From a virus, in the IMG/VR virus record IMGVR_UViG_3300008117_004657, positions 1-64,000 of that record: DNA of 64,000 nt. The stretch is one strand, 5' to 3'. Positions 32,025 to 39,859 of this stretch are shown piece after piece. The notes under the pieces are model-generated. The model saw nothing but the letters and a program-made list of their open reading frames with translations, was not told where the DNA came from and did not search any database. The translations under genes were made by a program, and so were the position numbers. Each line of letters begins with the position of its first letter. Within the stretch, counting starts at the first letter, position 1.

Positions 32025-33010
32025 ACAATTTTTATCTTCTCACCCAAGATAGGATTAAGATTGACCTTTCCTTTTAGTTCATTTTCTACACCATCACAAA
32101 CATAAAAATATTTACATTTTAAACATTCTTCAGTTTTAAAACAACTATAAATTCTCAAACGATCTGCTTCAGAAAAACACTGATCCACTTTTTGTTCATG
32201 TGTGTAAGAAATTTTAGTATTTAAAGTTTCATTATAAACTGCTTTATTCCAATCCTTCATATCATATATGTGATGATAATGATTTTTTATATACTTTTCT
32301 TTTGATGGCATGAAGCAGTAAGGAAAATATCTAGCGTTTACTTCAACAAAATCTTTTAATTGATCAATATAATCAGATACATGTGAACAAATAATTTCAT
32401 AATTTATAGGTTGAAAATCTTTATTGTCTCTCCAATAATTTAAAGCTATAAAATTTACCTGTGAAGGGCTTAAAGACTTTATAAATGAGGTATCTATTTT
32501 ATCAAAGTTTTCATGATATATTGTTGTGTTTAACCTAACTTCGATATTTAATTTGTGTGAGTTTTCGACAGCTTTAATTAAATTATTAAAAGCTCCTTTT
32601 TTACCTACAATTTTGTCATGAATATTTTCATCCGTACAATGCAAACTAAAAAGTATTTCTCTTAATCCTAAATCATAACTTTTTCTTATAAAATCTTCAT
32701 CACTAAATTTTCCTCCATGACTAAGGCAACTGATTCTATCGAATTTATTTCGACAGTAATTTAATATATTAAACCAGTTTGGTTCAACGCTACTTTCACC
32801 ACCACTTAGATCGATTTCTCTTATGCCATAATCAAGTAAATAATCTATTCTTTTGTATATTTTTTCAAGTTCATCTCTTTCAGTCAAACTATTTTTATAG
32901 TAACAAAATTCACATTTATAATTACAAAGTTTACCTGTGTCCAATTTAGCCCTACTATTAATAGGTCTATTATAATCAACAGTAACTTTATTAACACTTA
33001 ATTTGTTCAT
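32018..33010 (-). CDS. Radical-SAM enzyme with SPASM-like C-terminus (330 residues)
   Basis: I place the start at ATG 33008-33010 rather than the TTG one codon upstream. The cluster motif is C29, C33, C36 (CNYKCEFC) and the SAM motif is DLSGGESSVEP, with Ser-Ser in place of the usual Pro. The C-terminal part carries SCFKTEECLKCKYFYVCDG, a cysteine pattern (C-x6-C-x2-C-x5-C) typical of SPASM domains that bind auxiliary 4Fe-4S clusters. SPASM enzymes often modify peptides such as RiPP precursors. The gene overlaps the GT-B-like gene by about 20 bp and the GT2 gene by 7 bp. Confidence 0.88.
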   Translation of the reverse strand: MNKLSVNKVTVDYNRPINSRAKLDTGKLCNYKCEFCYYKNSLTERDELEKIYKRIDYLLDYGIREIDLSGGESSVEPNWFNILNYCRNKFDRISCLSHGGKFSDEDFIRKSYDLGLREILFSLHCTDENIHDKIVGKKGAFNNLIKAVENSHKLNIEVRLNTTIYHENFDKIDTSFIKSLSPSQVNFIALNYWRDNKDFQPINYEIICSHVSDYIDQLKDFVEVNARYFPYCFMPSKEKYIKNHYHHIYDMKDWNKAVYNETLNTKISYTHEQKVDQCFSEADRLRIYSCFKTEECLKCKYFYVCDGVENELKGKVNLNPILGEKIKIVC

Positions 33011-33869
33011 CAATGTACTTTATTAAAAGGTCATCTTTTGTTAGGGACGTGTTTTGAATACCATCTTTTTTCCTAACTTCCAGTGCCTTATCATAATAAT
33101 CTACATCATAAATAATTTCTTTATCATAATACATACACTCCAAAATAAATCTACTAGAACAATCTTTTTTACCTGGCAGTTTGGTATAAACATATGTAGA
33201 AAACTTGTTCCACATATCAGGCACAGGAACTTTATATGTATTAAAATTTTGGTATAATTCTGGTTTATTCGTAAAAATTATACTATCTTTAATTGAATAT
33301 TTATTGATGACTTCAGTTAAATCTTCTTGTGGTAAGAATCGACTAACATCAGTTAAATAAAACATGGAAGAGTTTTCAATTTTTCCATCTATAGTTTTGA
33401 ATTTAGAATATAAAATTTTCTTTTTATAATCTATAACATTTAGTCCTTCTGGTATATCATCATATATCTCAAAATCTTGAAATAGATGGCTTGAAAATTT
33501 TTTATTTGAATAATAACTGAAATCTTTCTCATGACATCTTAAAAGAAAAAAGTTGTCACAATAAATTTCAGAATTATTAAACTTGGAATATCCGTCAACT
33601 ATTAATAAATTTTTCGTTAATAATAGTTTTGGATAAGGATGATAGACTAAATTTTCAATGGTTAAATCATGGTATTTCGATTTTAAAGCTATATTGAATT
33701 CTTCAATAGTCGTACCATCAGACAATAATATACAAGGATTTAAATTTGTCCAATTTTTTATAGCCCAATAGTATTCAATCATTTCAAATAAATGGCCACA
33801 AATACCAAATTTAAAGTTATATGAAGTGGTTATTACCAAATCATAACTTCTCAAATTAATTAAAGACAC
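32991..33869 (-). CDS. Unassigned protein, possibly a GT-B-type glycosyltransferase
   Basis: This 292-residue protein starts with GTG at 33867-33869; no better start or ribosome-binding site is visible. The N-terminal part (ITTSYNFKFGICGHLFEMIEYYWA) could be the first Rossmann domain of a GT-B fold. The C-terminal part (IIFTNKPELY, then SRFILECMYYDKEIIYD) resembles the donor-binding end, where a glutamate followed by a 'gk-x-v' strand is usual. There is no diagnostic motif, so the assignment rests on fold-like patterns and on its position between a radical-SAM gene and an unknown gene in a sugar-modification setting. Confidence 0.4.
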   Translation of the reverse strand: MSLINLRSYDLVITTSYNFKFGICGHLFEMIEYYWAIKNWTNLNPCILLSDGTTIEEFNIALKSKYHDLTIENLVYHPYPKLLLTKNLLIVDGYSKFNNSEIYCDNFFLLRCHEKDFSYYSNKKFSSHLFQDFEIYDDIPEGLNVIDYKKKILYSKFKTIDGKIENSSMFYLTDVSRFLPQEDLTEVINKYSIKDSIIFTNKPELYQNFNTYKVPVPDMWNKFSTYVYTKLPGKKDCSSRFILECMYYDKEIIYDVDYYDKALEVRKKDGIQNTSLTKDDLLIKYIDEQIKC

Positions 33870-33875
33870 TTAAAA

Positions 33876-34979
33876 TTATTTCAAAATAATTTGATCTATA
33901 CTAAGTGGATTGTATCCTAGATACTCAAAAAAGTTTTTTGGAACTTGATTTACAACATCTTGTTTTAAATTGTTGTCTAAAATATTTTTAACATATTCAG
34001 ATTTTAGTACATCAAAAAATAAATTTAAATTTTGATTCAAGTCAAAATTTGAAAAAATTTCTTGAAAATTGTCGATAGAGAAATTTTCTATAGATGAAGA
34101 TTCGCATTTAAATAATTCAAATTCGTTTATAATACTATTATAATTTGATAATTGATTTCTCAAAAAAATTTCTTTGTCGTCAAGTAAAAATTTTTCGTTT
34201 TTTAAATAATCTTCATATTTAATATTGATTACATTTGGTAAAGATTTTACTAATACCATATTAAAGATAGAAAAAATAAAATTTTTAAACTTATTATTTT
34301 TTTTAATATAATCTTCTTCATACCTTATTGCATCAAAATTATAATCTAAATTATTTATGAAAGAGCAAACACTAGGATTTCTTATAATATTTAAAACTCT
34401 AACATTTTCTTCTCCTAGTTCTTCTTTAACTTTTTGTATAAAAGATGGTGAAAATATTCCTGTCCATATATTATATGAATTTTTTTCTTTAAAAGAATTT
34501 AAGATATTCTGATACTCTAACGCATTGGATATTAAAATTTTTTTAATATCTTCATTAGAATAAATATCTTTATACCTAGAGTTTGATTGTAGATTTGTTA
34601 TTTCATCTTCCATTAAAACAAAAGATTCAAGATTGTAAAAAAAACTATCAAGATTGGTAGTTATCCAAGAAACTTCAATATGGTTTTCATTAAAAATTTT
34701 ATCTGTTAGTTCAATATTAAATTCTTCTATCCTTTGTATTAAAGAATAATTTTTTTGTTTTAATTCATCATCTTCAACATTCAGTAAACCATAATTTATT
34801 TTTCCTAAAGATTCATTATTACAATATACATTTTTTTGTTCAGAATCAAAAATTATAAAATCATCGTTTCTATATTTTACGGTATATTCATCAAATTCCC
34901 AAACTTTTTCGGCGTCAAGAATACTTCTAGATATGTATTTTAGATTTACAGTTTTAGGACCATTTATTAAGGTTATCAA
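33876..34979 (-). CDS. Unknown protein, weak sulfotransferase-like features (367 residues)
   Basis: The start is TTG 34977-34979, supported by AAGGAG 6-7 bp upstream; no in-frame ATG occurs near it. The sequence is acidic, rich in Asn and Phe, and has no membrane segment. Around residue 190 VLNIIRNPSVCSF followed later by INIKYEDYL resembles the R-N-P and Y-E-D-L segments of sulfotransferases. The N-terminal phosphosulfate loop is not convincing (LINGPKTVNL). It starts immediately after the 134-residue gene. It could be a diverged sulfotransferase, or a structural or chaperone-like protein linked to the preceding cysteine-repeat protein. Confidence 0.45.
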   Translation of the reverse strand: MITLINGPKTVNLKYISRSILDAEKVWEFDEYTVKYRNDDFIIFDSEQKNVYCNNESLGKINYGLLNVEDDELKQKNYSLIQRIEEFNIELTDKIFNENHIEVSWITTNLDSFFYNLESFVLMEDEITNLQSNSRYKDIYSNEDIKKILISNALEYQNILNSFKEKNSYNIWTGIFSPSFIQKVKEELGEENVRVLNIIRNPSVCSFINNLDYNFDAIRYEEDYIKKNNKFKNFIFSIFNMVLVKSLPNVINIKYEDYLKNEKFLLDDKEIFLRNQLSNYNSIINEFELFKCESSSIENFSIDNFQEIFSNFDLNQNLNLFFDVLKSEYVKNILDNNLKQDVVNQVPKNFFEYLGYNPLSIDQIILK

Positions 34980-34981
34980 AA

Positions 34982-35386
34982 TTATCTCCTTAAGTAAGAC
35001 TCAATAATTTCATTAACACTTTTCTCATCATTTAAATCTGGTAAAACTTTTAATTTATCAATTATATTATAAAATTCGTCTTTTTTTTCTTGTAATTGTT
35101 TAATTGAATCCATAAGGTTGATATATTTTTCCAACTTATTAATAAGTTCAACATCGCCTGTTTCTATAATTTTGATATAAACTTCTTCTCTAAGTTCTTC
35201 GGTTATGATGTATCCCTTTGAAGCCAGTTCATTGTTAATAGTCATAAAACTGACGAAATCCAATAATTTAAACGTCAAAAGTTCATCACCAAAAATTCCT
35301 CTAGCTTTTGTTTTACATGCTAGAGCAGCTTTACCCGCATAAGTATTCGCGTCTATACCTTCAATTTCAACTCGTTTTTCTTCCAT
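34982..35386 (-). CDS. Unknown small protein following the cysteine-repeat gene (134 residues)
   Basis: I choose ATG 35384-35386 over a GTG 15 bp upstream, because that GTG is part of a GTGGAG ribosome-binding site placed 9 bp before the ATG. The protein is acidic and mostly helical, with a likely coiled coil in the last 60 residues (ELINKLEKYINLMDSIKQLQ). It has no cysteine-rich or catalytic motif; only one Cys (ALACKTK) is seen. Directly following the fibre-tip gene, it may be an assembly chaperone. A modification partner is an alternative. Neither is shown by the sequence. Confidence 0.55.
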   Translation of the reverse strand: MEEKRVEIEGIDANTYAGKAALACKTKARGIFGDELLTFKLLDFVSFMTINNELASKGYIITEELREEVYIKIIETGDVELINKLEKYINLMDSIKQLQEKKDEFYNIIDKLKVLPDLNDEKSVNEIIESYLRR

Positions 35387-35410
35387 AAAATTTATCTCCA
35401 CTATTAATAA

Positions 35411-36337
35411 TTATTTAATCTCAAAAGGAAGTTCAGAATAATTAACCATATAAAAACCATTTTTGGTCATATAAACAGCATTAGAATATTTTGTTTTTAG
35501 AAGTTCTTGGGCCATAACACCGACAAAAGTCTCATTACTCCAAATATAAGAAAAACTGTAAACATTAATTCCAAAAATATTCTTCAAATATTTAATATTC
35601 CTTTTCAATCGTCTGTCACTATAATTACAATTGCATGTGCAAGAATAATTGCAGTTACATGTACAATAATTACAGTTACATGTACAATAATTACAGTTAC
35701 ATAAACATACTGCGCCAGCATCTTTTACTTTTTTAATTAAAGCATTAATGTCTGTCGCACTTATTCTAGTTGATAGTTGTGCGTTATTAGTGGTAGATAT
35801 ACCGGCAAATCCAGTAACAAAACCTGCTACCGAAATTGCAGGACCTCGGTCTACTTGTGGATTAGTAGTATTTGGTCCACCCCAGAGTTCAACACCACCA
35901 AAAGCTACAAATTGAGTGCCGTTAGGAAAAATTCGTTGCGTTAATTGAGAACCCGAACTTACAACACTTTCTCCTCCGGATGACGATGTAGTTATGAGAC
36001 CAAATGTCCTAGCTCCCGTTCTCTCTATCGAGGCTTTTAAATTATTTATTTGGGACGATGTTATGGAAGTGCCGGAACTGACAGTTGATCCTGACGGTGC
36101 AGAAAGTCCTCGCCTAGTACATTCAGACGCATAAGCGGTTCTAATAGCATTTATTGATGCAGCCCCAATTAACGATCCTGCTGTAACATCAGTCAAAGAA
36201 TAAGTTGTAGCAACTGCAGCGCCATTATAAACGTTTGCTTTTACTATGTAGGTTCCACTAGCATCGTTGTCAGGGTTGTAACCCTTTGCATGACCAGAGG
36301 AAGCAGGAGGTCTTTTTTTGGAAGATGAATACGGCAT
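35411..36337 (-). CDS. Cysteine-repeat fibre-tip protein with S74 chaperone domain
   Basis: This 308-residue virion-type protein has three parts. Residues 1-205 are Ser/Thr/Gly-rich and contain two similar helical segments (SSQINNLKASIERTG and SATDINALIKKVKDAG). Residues 211-237 hold 12 cysteines in a CNCNYCT repeat: two full units, one CNCNYSCT and one CNCNYSD. From about residue 240 follows SDRRLKRNIKYL and a GVMAQELLKT segment, diagnostic of the Peptidase S74 intramolecular chaperone of endosialidase. S74 domains trimerise fibres and then cut themselves off at this Ser-Asp. The mature protein would therefore end in the cysteine repeat. It is the last gene of a coupled radical-SAM run, its start 1 bp after the 126-residue gene's stop. 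Confidence 0.8.
   Translation of the reverse strand: MPYSSSKKRPPASSGHAKGYNPDNDASGTYIVKANVYNGAAVATTYSLTDVTAGSLIGAASINAIRTAYASECTRRGLSAPSGSTVSSGTSITSSQINNLKASIERTGARTFGLITTSSSGGESVVSSGSQLTQRIFPNGTQFVAFGGVELWGGPNTTNPQVDRGPAISVAGFVTGFAGISTTNNAQLSTRISATDINALIKKVKDAGAVCLCNCNYCTCNCNYCTCNCNYSCTCNCNYSDRRLKRNIKYLKNIFGINVYSFSYIWSNETFVGVMAQELLKTKYSNAVYMTKNGFYMVNYSELPFEIK
35626..35707 (-). repeat. Tandem 21-bp repeat encoding CNCNYCT
   Basis: The repeat unit codes TGT-AAC-TGT-AAT-TAT-TGT-ACA. Two copies are identical in DNA, the third carries an inserted serine codon, and the last ends before the S74 start. The spacing between cysteines is regular, C-x-C-x-x-C-x-C. Near-identity of the DNA implies that copy number can change by slippage. 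Confidence 0.85.
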
Positions 36338-36338
36338 A

Positions 36339-36719
36339 TTAAATCTCTTTTGATAAGAAGTTTAAATTATCTTTAACTTTATTTTCTTCTAAAAATTTTT
36401 CATAATCATCAACATCAACAGTAGATGATAAAAAGTCCATAGTTTCTTTATCGGGTTCTTTATCTGACAAAGAATCTTCTGAAGATTCTTTAATTATATA
36501 CATCACCATTTCTTCTAAAGAAAAACCTAAAATGTTAGAAACAAGATTTATTTGATCGGAAATATCTAAAGTTCCTTTAAAGTCCTCTTTAGAAATAGTT
36601 TCCAGAACATTTATTGATAGACCTAATCCATCCAATAATACTCTACCCGCAACATTATCTTCTTCAGATATCTCACCCATAAGTCTAATTATTTCTTCTA
36701 TTTTTTCAGTGGTTTTCAT
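36339..36719 (-). CDS. Unknown acidic protein (126 residues), coupled to radical-SAM gene
   Basis: The start ATG overlaps the stop of the radical-SAM gene upstream (ATGA), and its own stop lies 1 bp before the ATG of the cysteine-repeat protein. It is strongly acidic, helical, has no Cys, and includes a serine/glutamate-rich linker (KESSEDSLSDKEPD) between two helical parts. I recognise no family. Its position between the last radical-SAM enzyme and its candidate substrate suggests a chaperone or a recognition partner for the fibre-tip protein. This is inferred from gene order only. Confidence 0.5.
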   Translation of the reverse strand: MKTTEKIEEIIRLMGEISEEDNVAGRVLLDGLGLSINVLETISKEDFKGTLDISDQINLVSNILGFSLEEMVMYIIKESSEDSLSDKEPDKETMDFLSSTVDVDDYEKFLEENKVKDNLNFLSKEI

Positions 36720-37579
36720 ACCAATTCCTTTTCTTTAAAATCTCGAAATTTTGGGGAACTCTCAATATTGAAATGTGTAGTAACATTTCCTTCGTCTGTA
36801 AAATACGTTTTAATTTCTTTTCTAATACTACATCCGTCACAAATATCACAAAATAGAGAACATACAGGCGACTGAATCTCATTATTTATCCAACTTAACC
36901 TGAGATTTTCTTTCATAGAATCTAAAAGTTTTAAGTCTTTCTCACTCAAAGTATCCCAGGCGACAGAGGTTATAAGTCTCTCCGGCCTAAAAGTTTTGAT
37001 TAGTTTAGTTATATCTTCGGAAGCTCGCCTTATATTCAATTTATGAATGGTATATCTTATTCGAAACCTGAAATTATTTTCCAATAACTTCTTAAATATC
37101 TTTACCATAAATGGTGTTGATTCCATACCATTGTGAAAAACTCTGTCTTTATTACCAACTCCATCAAAACTCACATCTATAGATAATAACTTCTTCTTAT
37201 AAAAAAAATTATTTTTAGTTACGTCTATGAAATCTTGGCTTAAATATTTAATACCATTTGTTGTCATATTAAAATGAACATTCTTCTTTTTACTATAGGC
37301 ATAGTCCATAGCAAAACAAACATTTTCCCATTCTAATGTTGGCTCTCCACCAAACAATACTATAAGAGTTTGCTGACTCGGATCCTCACGTTCTAAAATT
37401 TTATCAATACTTTTTACAATATCTTCTTTACTTAAAATTTGCGGCGGTCTTCCTGGTAAATCTTCATAGCAATACGTGCAAGCTAAGTTGCATTTATTGG
37501 TAAAATATAATACATTTACACCAGATCCAGAAACTATTGGTTTATTAGGATCTTGTATGTAAAATTGTTCTACATTCAT
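36716..37579 (-). CDS. Radical-SAM enzyme, candidate fibre-tip modifier (287 residues)
   Basis: The cluster motif C30, C34, C37 (CNLACTYC) is followed by VLFGGEPTLEW and an NMTTNG segment in the barrel. Near the C-terminus VCSLFCDICDGC packs four cysteines in 12 residues, suggesting an auxiliary Fe-S cluster of SPASM/twitch type. About 30 N-terminal residues precede the barrel. Start ATG overlaps the stop of the 99-residue gene (ATGA), and its own stop overlaps the start of the 126-residue gene by 4 bp. It is the radical-SAM gene closest upstream of the cysteine-repeat protein. Confidence 0.87.
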   Translation of the reverse strand: MNVEQFYIQDPNKPIVSGSGVNVLYFTNKCNLACTYCYEDLPGRPPQILSKEDIVKSIDKILEREDPSQQTLIVLFGGEPTLEWENVCFAMDYAYSKKKNVHFNMTTNGIKYLSQDFIDVTKNNFFYKKKLLSIDVSFDGVGNKDRVFHNGMESTPFMVKIFKKLLENNFRFRIRYTIHKLNIRRASEDITKLIKTFRPERLITSVAWDTLSEKDLKLLDSMKENLRLSWINNEIQSPVCSLFCDICDGCSIRKEIKTYFTDEGNVTTHFNIESSPKFRDFKEKELV

Positions 37580-37875
37580 TGTATTATCATTTTATGAGAA
37601 TTTTTATATCTATTTTCTTTTGGACGTTTTTTAGCTTCTTCAATTATGTGTCGCATGTTGTCCAAAAATTTGATATAATCTAATTTGTAATCAAATAAAT
37701 GTCCGGCTTCATTATATCCAACATATTTACTATCAACTTTAGCTTTACCTTTTCTAGCTTCTTCAATCTGCACTGATAACTCATCAACAGGAATTACTTT
37801 GTTTGATGCATGTTCAACAGGTTGCATCTCAACCTTTATTGGTATAGATAATAAACTTTTAAAATTTTTTTTCAT
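37576..37875 (-). CDS. Unknown small basic protein between radical-SAM genes (99 residues)
   Basis: Its start overlaps the stop of the preceding radical-SAM gene by one base (TAATG), and its stop overlaps the next radical-SAM start (ATGA), so all three are coupled. The sequence is soluble, Lys-rich, with a helical C-terminal half (YIKFLDNMRHIIEEAKKR) and an N-terminal beta-like part. It contains no Cys, so it is not a cysteine-type RiPP precursor. It may be a recognition or adaptor partner of the flanking enzymes, or unrelated to them. No family recognised. Confidence 0.5.
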   Translation of the reverse strand: MKKNFKSLLSIPIKVEMQPVEHASNKVIPVDELSVQIEEARKGKAKVDSKYVGYNEAGHLFDYKLDYIKFLDNMRHIIEEAKKRPKENRYKNSHKMIIQ

Positions 37876-38723
37876 TAAATTTCCTTAGGATACATCATAA
37901 GTCCACCTTCACAAATTTCTTTCGGACAAATAACTTTTTTTGTAATATCTTTTAAAGATAACGGCATAATTTCATTAGTGCAAACATTTTTAACCAAATT
38001 ATCCAATTCTATTTGAAAAGATTCTGGCACACATTTATAATCTCTAAAAGAATTTTTTTTCTCATATAATAATTTTAAATCTGTTGTTCTTTCTTCCGAA
38101 CCATCATCATATAAAACATTTATATCTATCATATCTTCAGCATTAGAAGCTTCTGTAAAAAAATCTTGATCTAAGTTATTTGTGTAATATGGAGTATCAA
38201 CTAAAAAATTTAATTTAAATTTAATATTATTAGATTTACAGTTATCAATAATATTTAAAATATAGTTTTTATACTCTGGCATCATACTTATATGAACTTC
38301 ACAATTTAGATTTTTACACTTTTTTAAAAAATCCTCTTTGTGATATTCTGGATGAAAAGATGCATAATACTTAACTTTTGAAAAACTTTTTATACTTTTA
38401 TAAAAAGTTTCCGATCTAGTCAAGTTGGTAAAAAAATAAATTTTTACCAAATTTTTAATTTCATTTAATCCTTCCAGTATTTCTTCAATATTTGGATGTA
38501 ATGTTGGTTCACCACCAGTTAAACAAATCTCAAAAGGTTTAGAAATAGTTTTTAATCTACTTATTATTAACTTGTAACTTTGTGCAATCTGAGTCGTATC
38601 ATTGTAATCATAACTTAAATTTTCCTTTACATTACAGTATGAACACTTCAAATTACACCAATTCAATATATGCCAGTTAATTCTAAGAATTTTATCTTGA
38701 CTGGTGCAAGAAATAATTTTCAT
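37875..38723 (-). CDS. Radical-SAM enzyme (282 residues)
   Basis: The cluster motif lies at C23, C27, C30 (CNLKCSYC). The SAM motif is CLTGGEPTLHP, and a YASFHPEYH segment sits at the middle of the barrel, matching the FSYHPAD of the paralogue at 30461-31363. The C-terminus has cysteines in YKCVPE, KNVCTN and VICPKEICEGG contexts, a probable auxiliary-cluster module. It starts 1 bp after the stop of the SPASM enzyme upstream and overlaps the 99-residue gene by one base. Confidence 0.87.
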   Translation of the reverse strand: MKIISCTSQDKILRINWHILNWCNLKCSYCNVKENLSYDYNDTTQIAQSYKLIISRLKTISKPFEICLTGGEPTLHPNIEEILEGLNEIKNLVKIYFFTNLTRSETFYKSIKSFSKVKYYASFHPEYHKEDFLKKCKNLNCEVHISMMPEYKNYILNIIDNCKSNNIKFKLNFLVDTPYYTNNLDQDFFTEASNAEDMIDINVLYDDGSEERTTDLKLLYEKKNSFRDYKCVPESFQIELDNLVKNVCTNEIMPLSLKDITKKVICPKEICEGGLMMYPKEI

Positions 38724-38724
38724 A

Positions 38725-39849
38725 TTAATTCCTACACTCTACGCCTTCATTTTCAACACCAACATTTTCAATATAATGTAATACTAAATCTTGAAAAACT
38801 GGAACATCCTTACACTCATCAACAACTCTTAAACCCTGTTCATAATATATGTGAAATAATTCACAAATACTATCCAATGGTTTATTGTCATTCATAATTT
38901 GAGAATAAGTGCATCCAGTATTACATACTTGTTTTAAATCGCAAGGTTCACATTTATCAAAACTTTTAGGATTAAATATATCTTGATAATATTTAAAATT
39001 ATATTGTTCGTCCATCTTCATAATTTTTTTAGATGCAAATCTGGCGCAAGGATAAAATTCACCAGAACTCATCAAAACTCCACCATTGGTTCCTGCAAAA
39101 CATCCAAATGATCTTTTTCCTTTTACTAATCCATATAGTGTGTCCAAAATAGCTAGTCTGAGAAAGCCAACTGAACAAGCTTTACCTGATTTTAGTTTTT
39201 CTATCCAAAAATCCGCCAATCTTTCACATTCATATCTAAACTGTTTGATATCTTCTACAGTCCAAACATCATCTCGAACTATACTAAAATCGGGATGATC
39301 TATACCCCAATCTAGTAAGAATTGGAAATTCTCCGTCATATCTTTGGTATTACCTGGCCATATCATAACTTTACAACCGTTTGTTAAATCTTTTATGATT
39401 TCTTTCTTGTACTCATACATTGAAAGAATACCATCAAATAAATCTCCAGTTTCTGGATTAGTATTTTCTAAAAGTGGTAATAAAGGTCTAGTTTCATTTG
39501 AACTCATACCATCAAAAGACCAAGAAACACCGACACCATTTTCTTTTAAATAATGAGCTTTATTTTCATCAATCATCGTAAGATTTGTGATGATATTAAT
39601 ACCTTTACATTTCTTATCCGATTTCAAATAAGGAACGGCGTGAGTTATAAGATCCCAATTTAATAGTGGTTCACCACCAAAAAAACTTACATGATAATCC
39701 CTATCTCCCGATCTTTGCATCAAGTTGGGCAAATCTTTCATACCTTGATCGAAAACCTCTTTCGTCATCCAAGTTGGCCTATTTGCTACATAACAATAAG
39801 GACAACCTAGATTACATTTTTCAGTAACACTTACCTCTAATGTAAACAT
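38725..39849 (-). CDS. Radical-SAM/SPASM enzyme (374 residues)
   Basis: The cluster motif is C12, C16, C19 (CNLGCPYC), followed by VSFFGGEPLLNW and a WSFDG segment as in anaerobic sulfatase-maturase-like (anSME) and peptide-modifying SPASM enzymes. The SPASM region shows a CFAG, YPCARF, then CEPCDLKQVCNTGC and later ICELF series, enough for two auxiliary 4Fe-4S clusters. This family modifies Ser, Cys or other residues in proteins and peptides. It follows the first SPASM gene with a 10-bp gap and starts the coupled run that ends at the cysteine-repeat protein. Substrate identity is inferred only from context. Confidence 0.9.
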   Translation of the reverse strand: MFTLEVSVTEKCNLGCPYCYVANRPTWMTKEVFDQGMKDLPNLMQRSGDRDYHVSFFGGEPLLNWDLITHAVPYLKSDKKCKGINIITNLTMIDENKAHYLKENGVGVSWSFDGMSSNETRPLLPLLENTNPETGDLFDGILSMYEYKKEIIKDLTNGCKVMIWPGNTKDMTENFQFLLDWGIDHPDFSIVRDDVWTVEDIKQFRYECERLADFWIEKLKSGKACSVGFLRLAILDTLYGLVKGKRSFGCFAGTNGGVLMSSGEFYPCARFASKKIMKMDEQYNFKYYQDIFNPKSFDKCEPCDLKQVCNTGCTYSQIMNDNKPLDSICELFHIYYEQGLRVVDECKDVPVFQDLVLHYIENVGVENEGVECRN

Positions 39850-39859
39850 TCTTTTATCC

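Noticed and set aside
35384-35401. GTG 35399-35401 as start of the 134-residue protein
   Set aside because: That GTG is part of GTGGAG, a good ribosome-binding site for the ATG at 35384-35386, so the downstream ATG is preferred.
37576-37875. The 99-residue protein as a RiPP precursor peptide
   Set aside because: It has no cysteines, no repeats and no core-like C-terminus, and is more basic and helical than usual precursors. It is kept as an unknown or possible adaptor.
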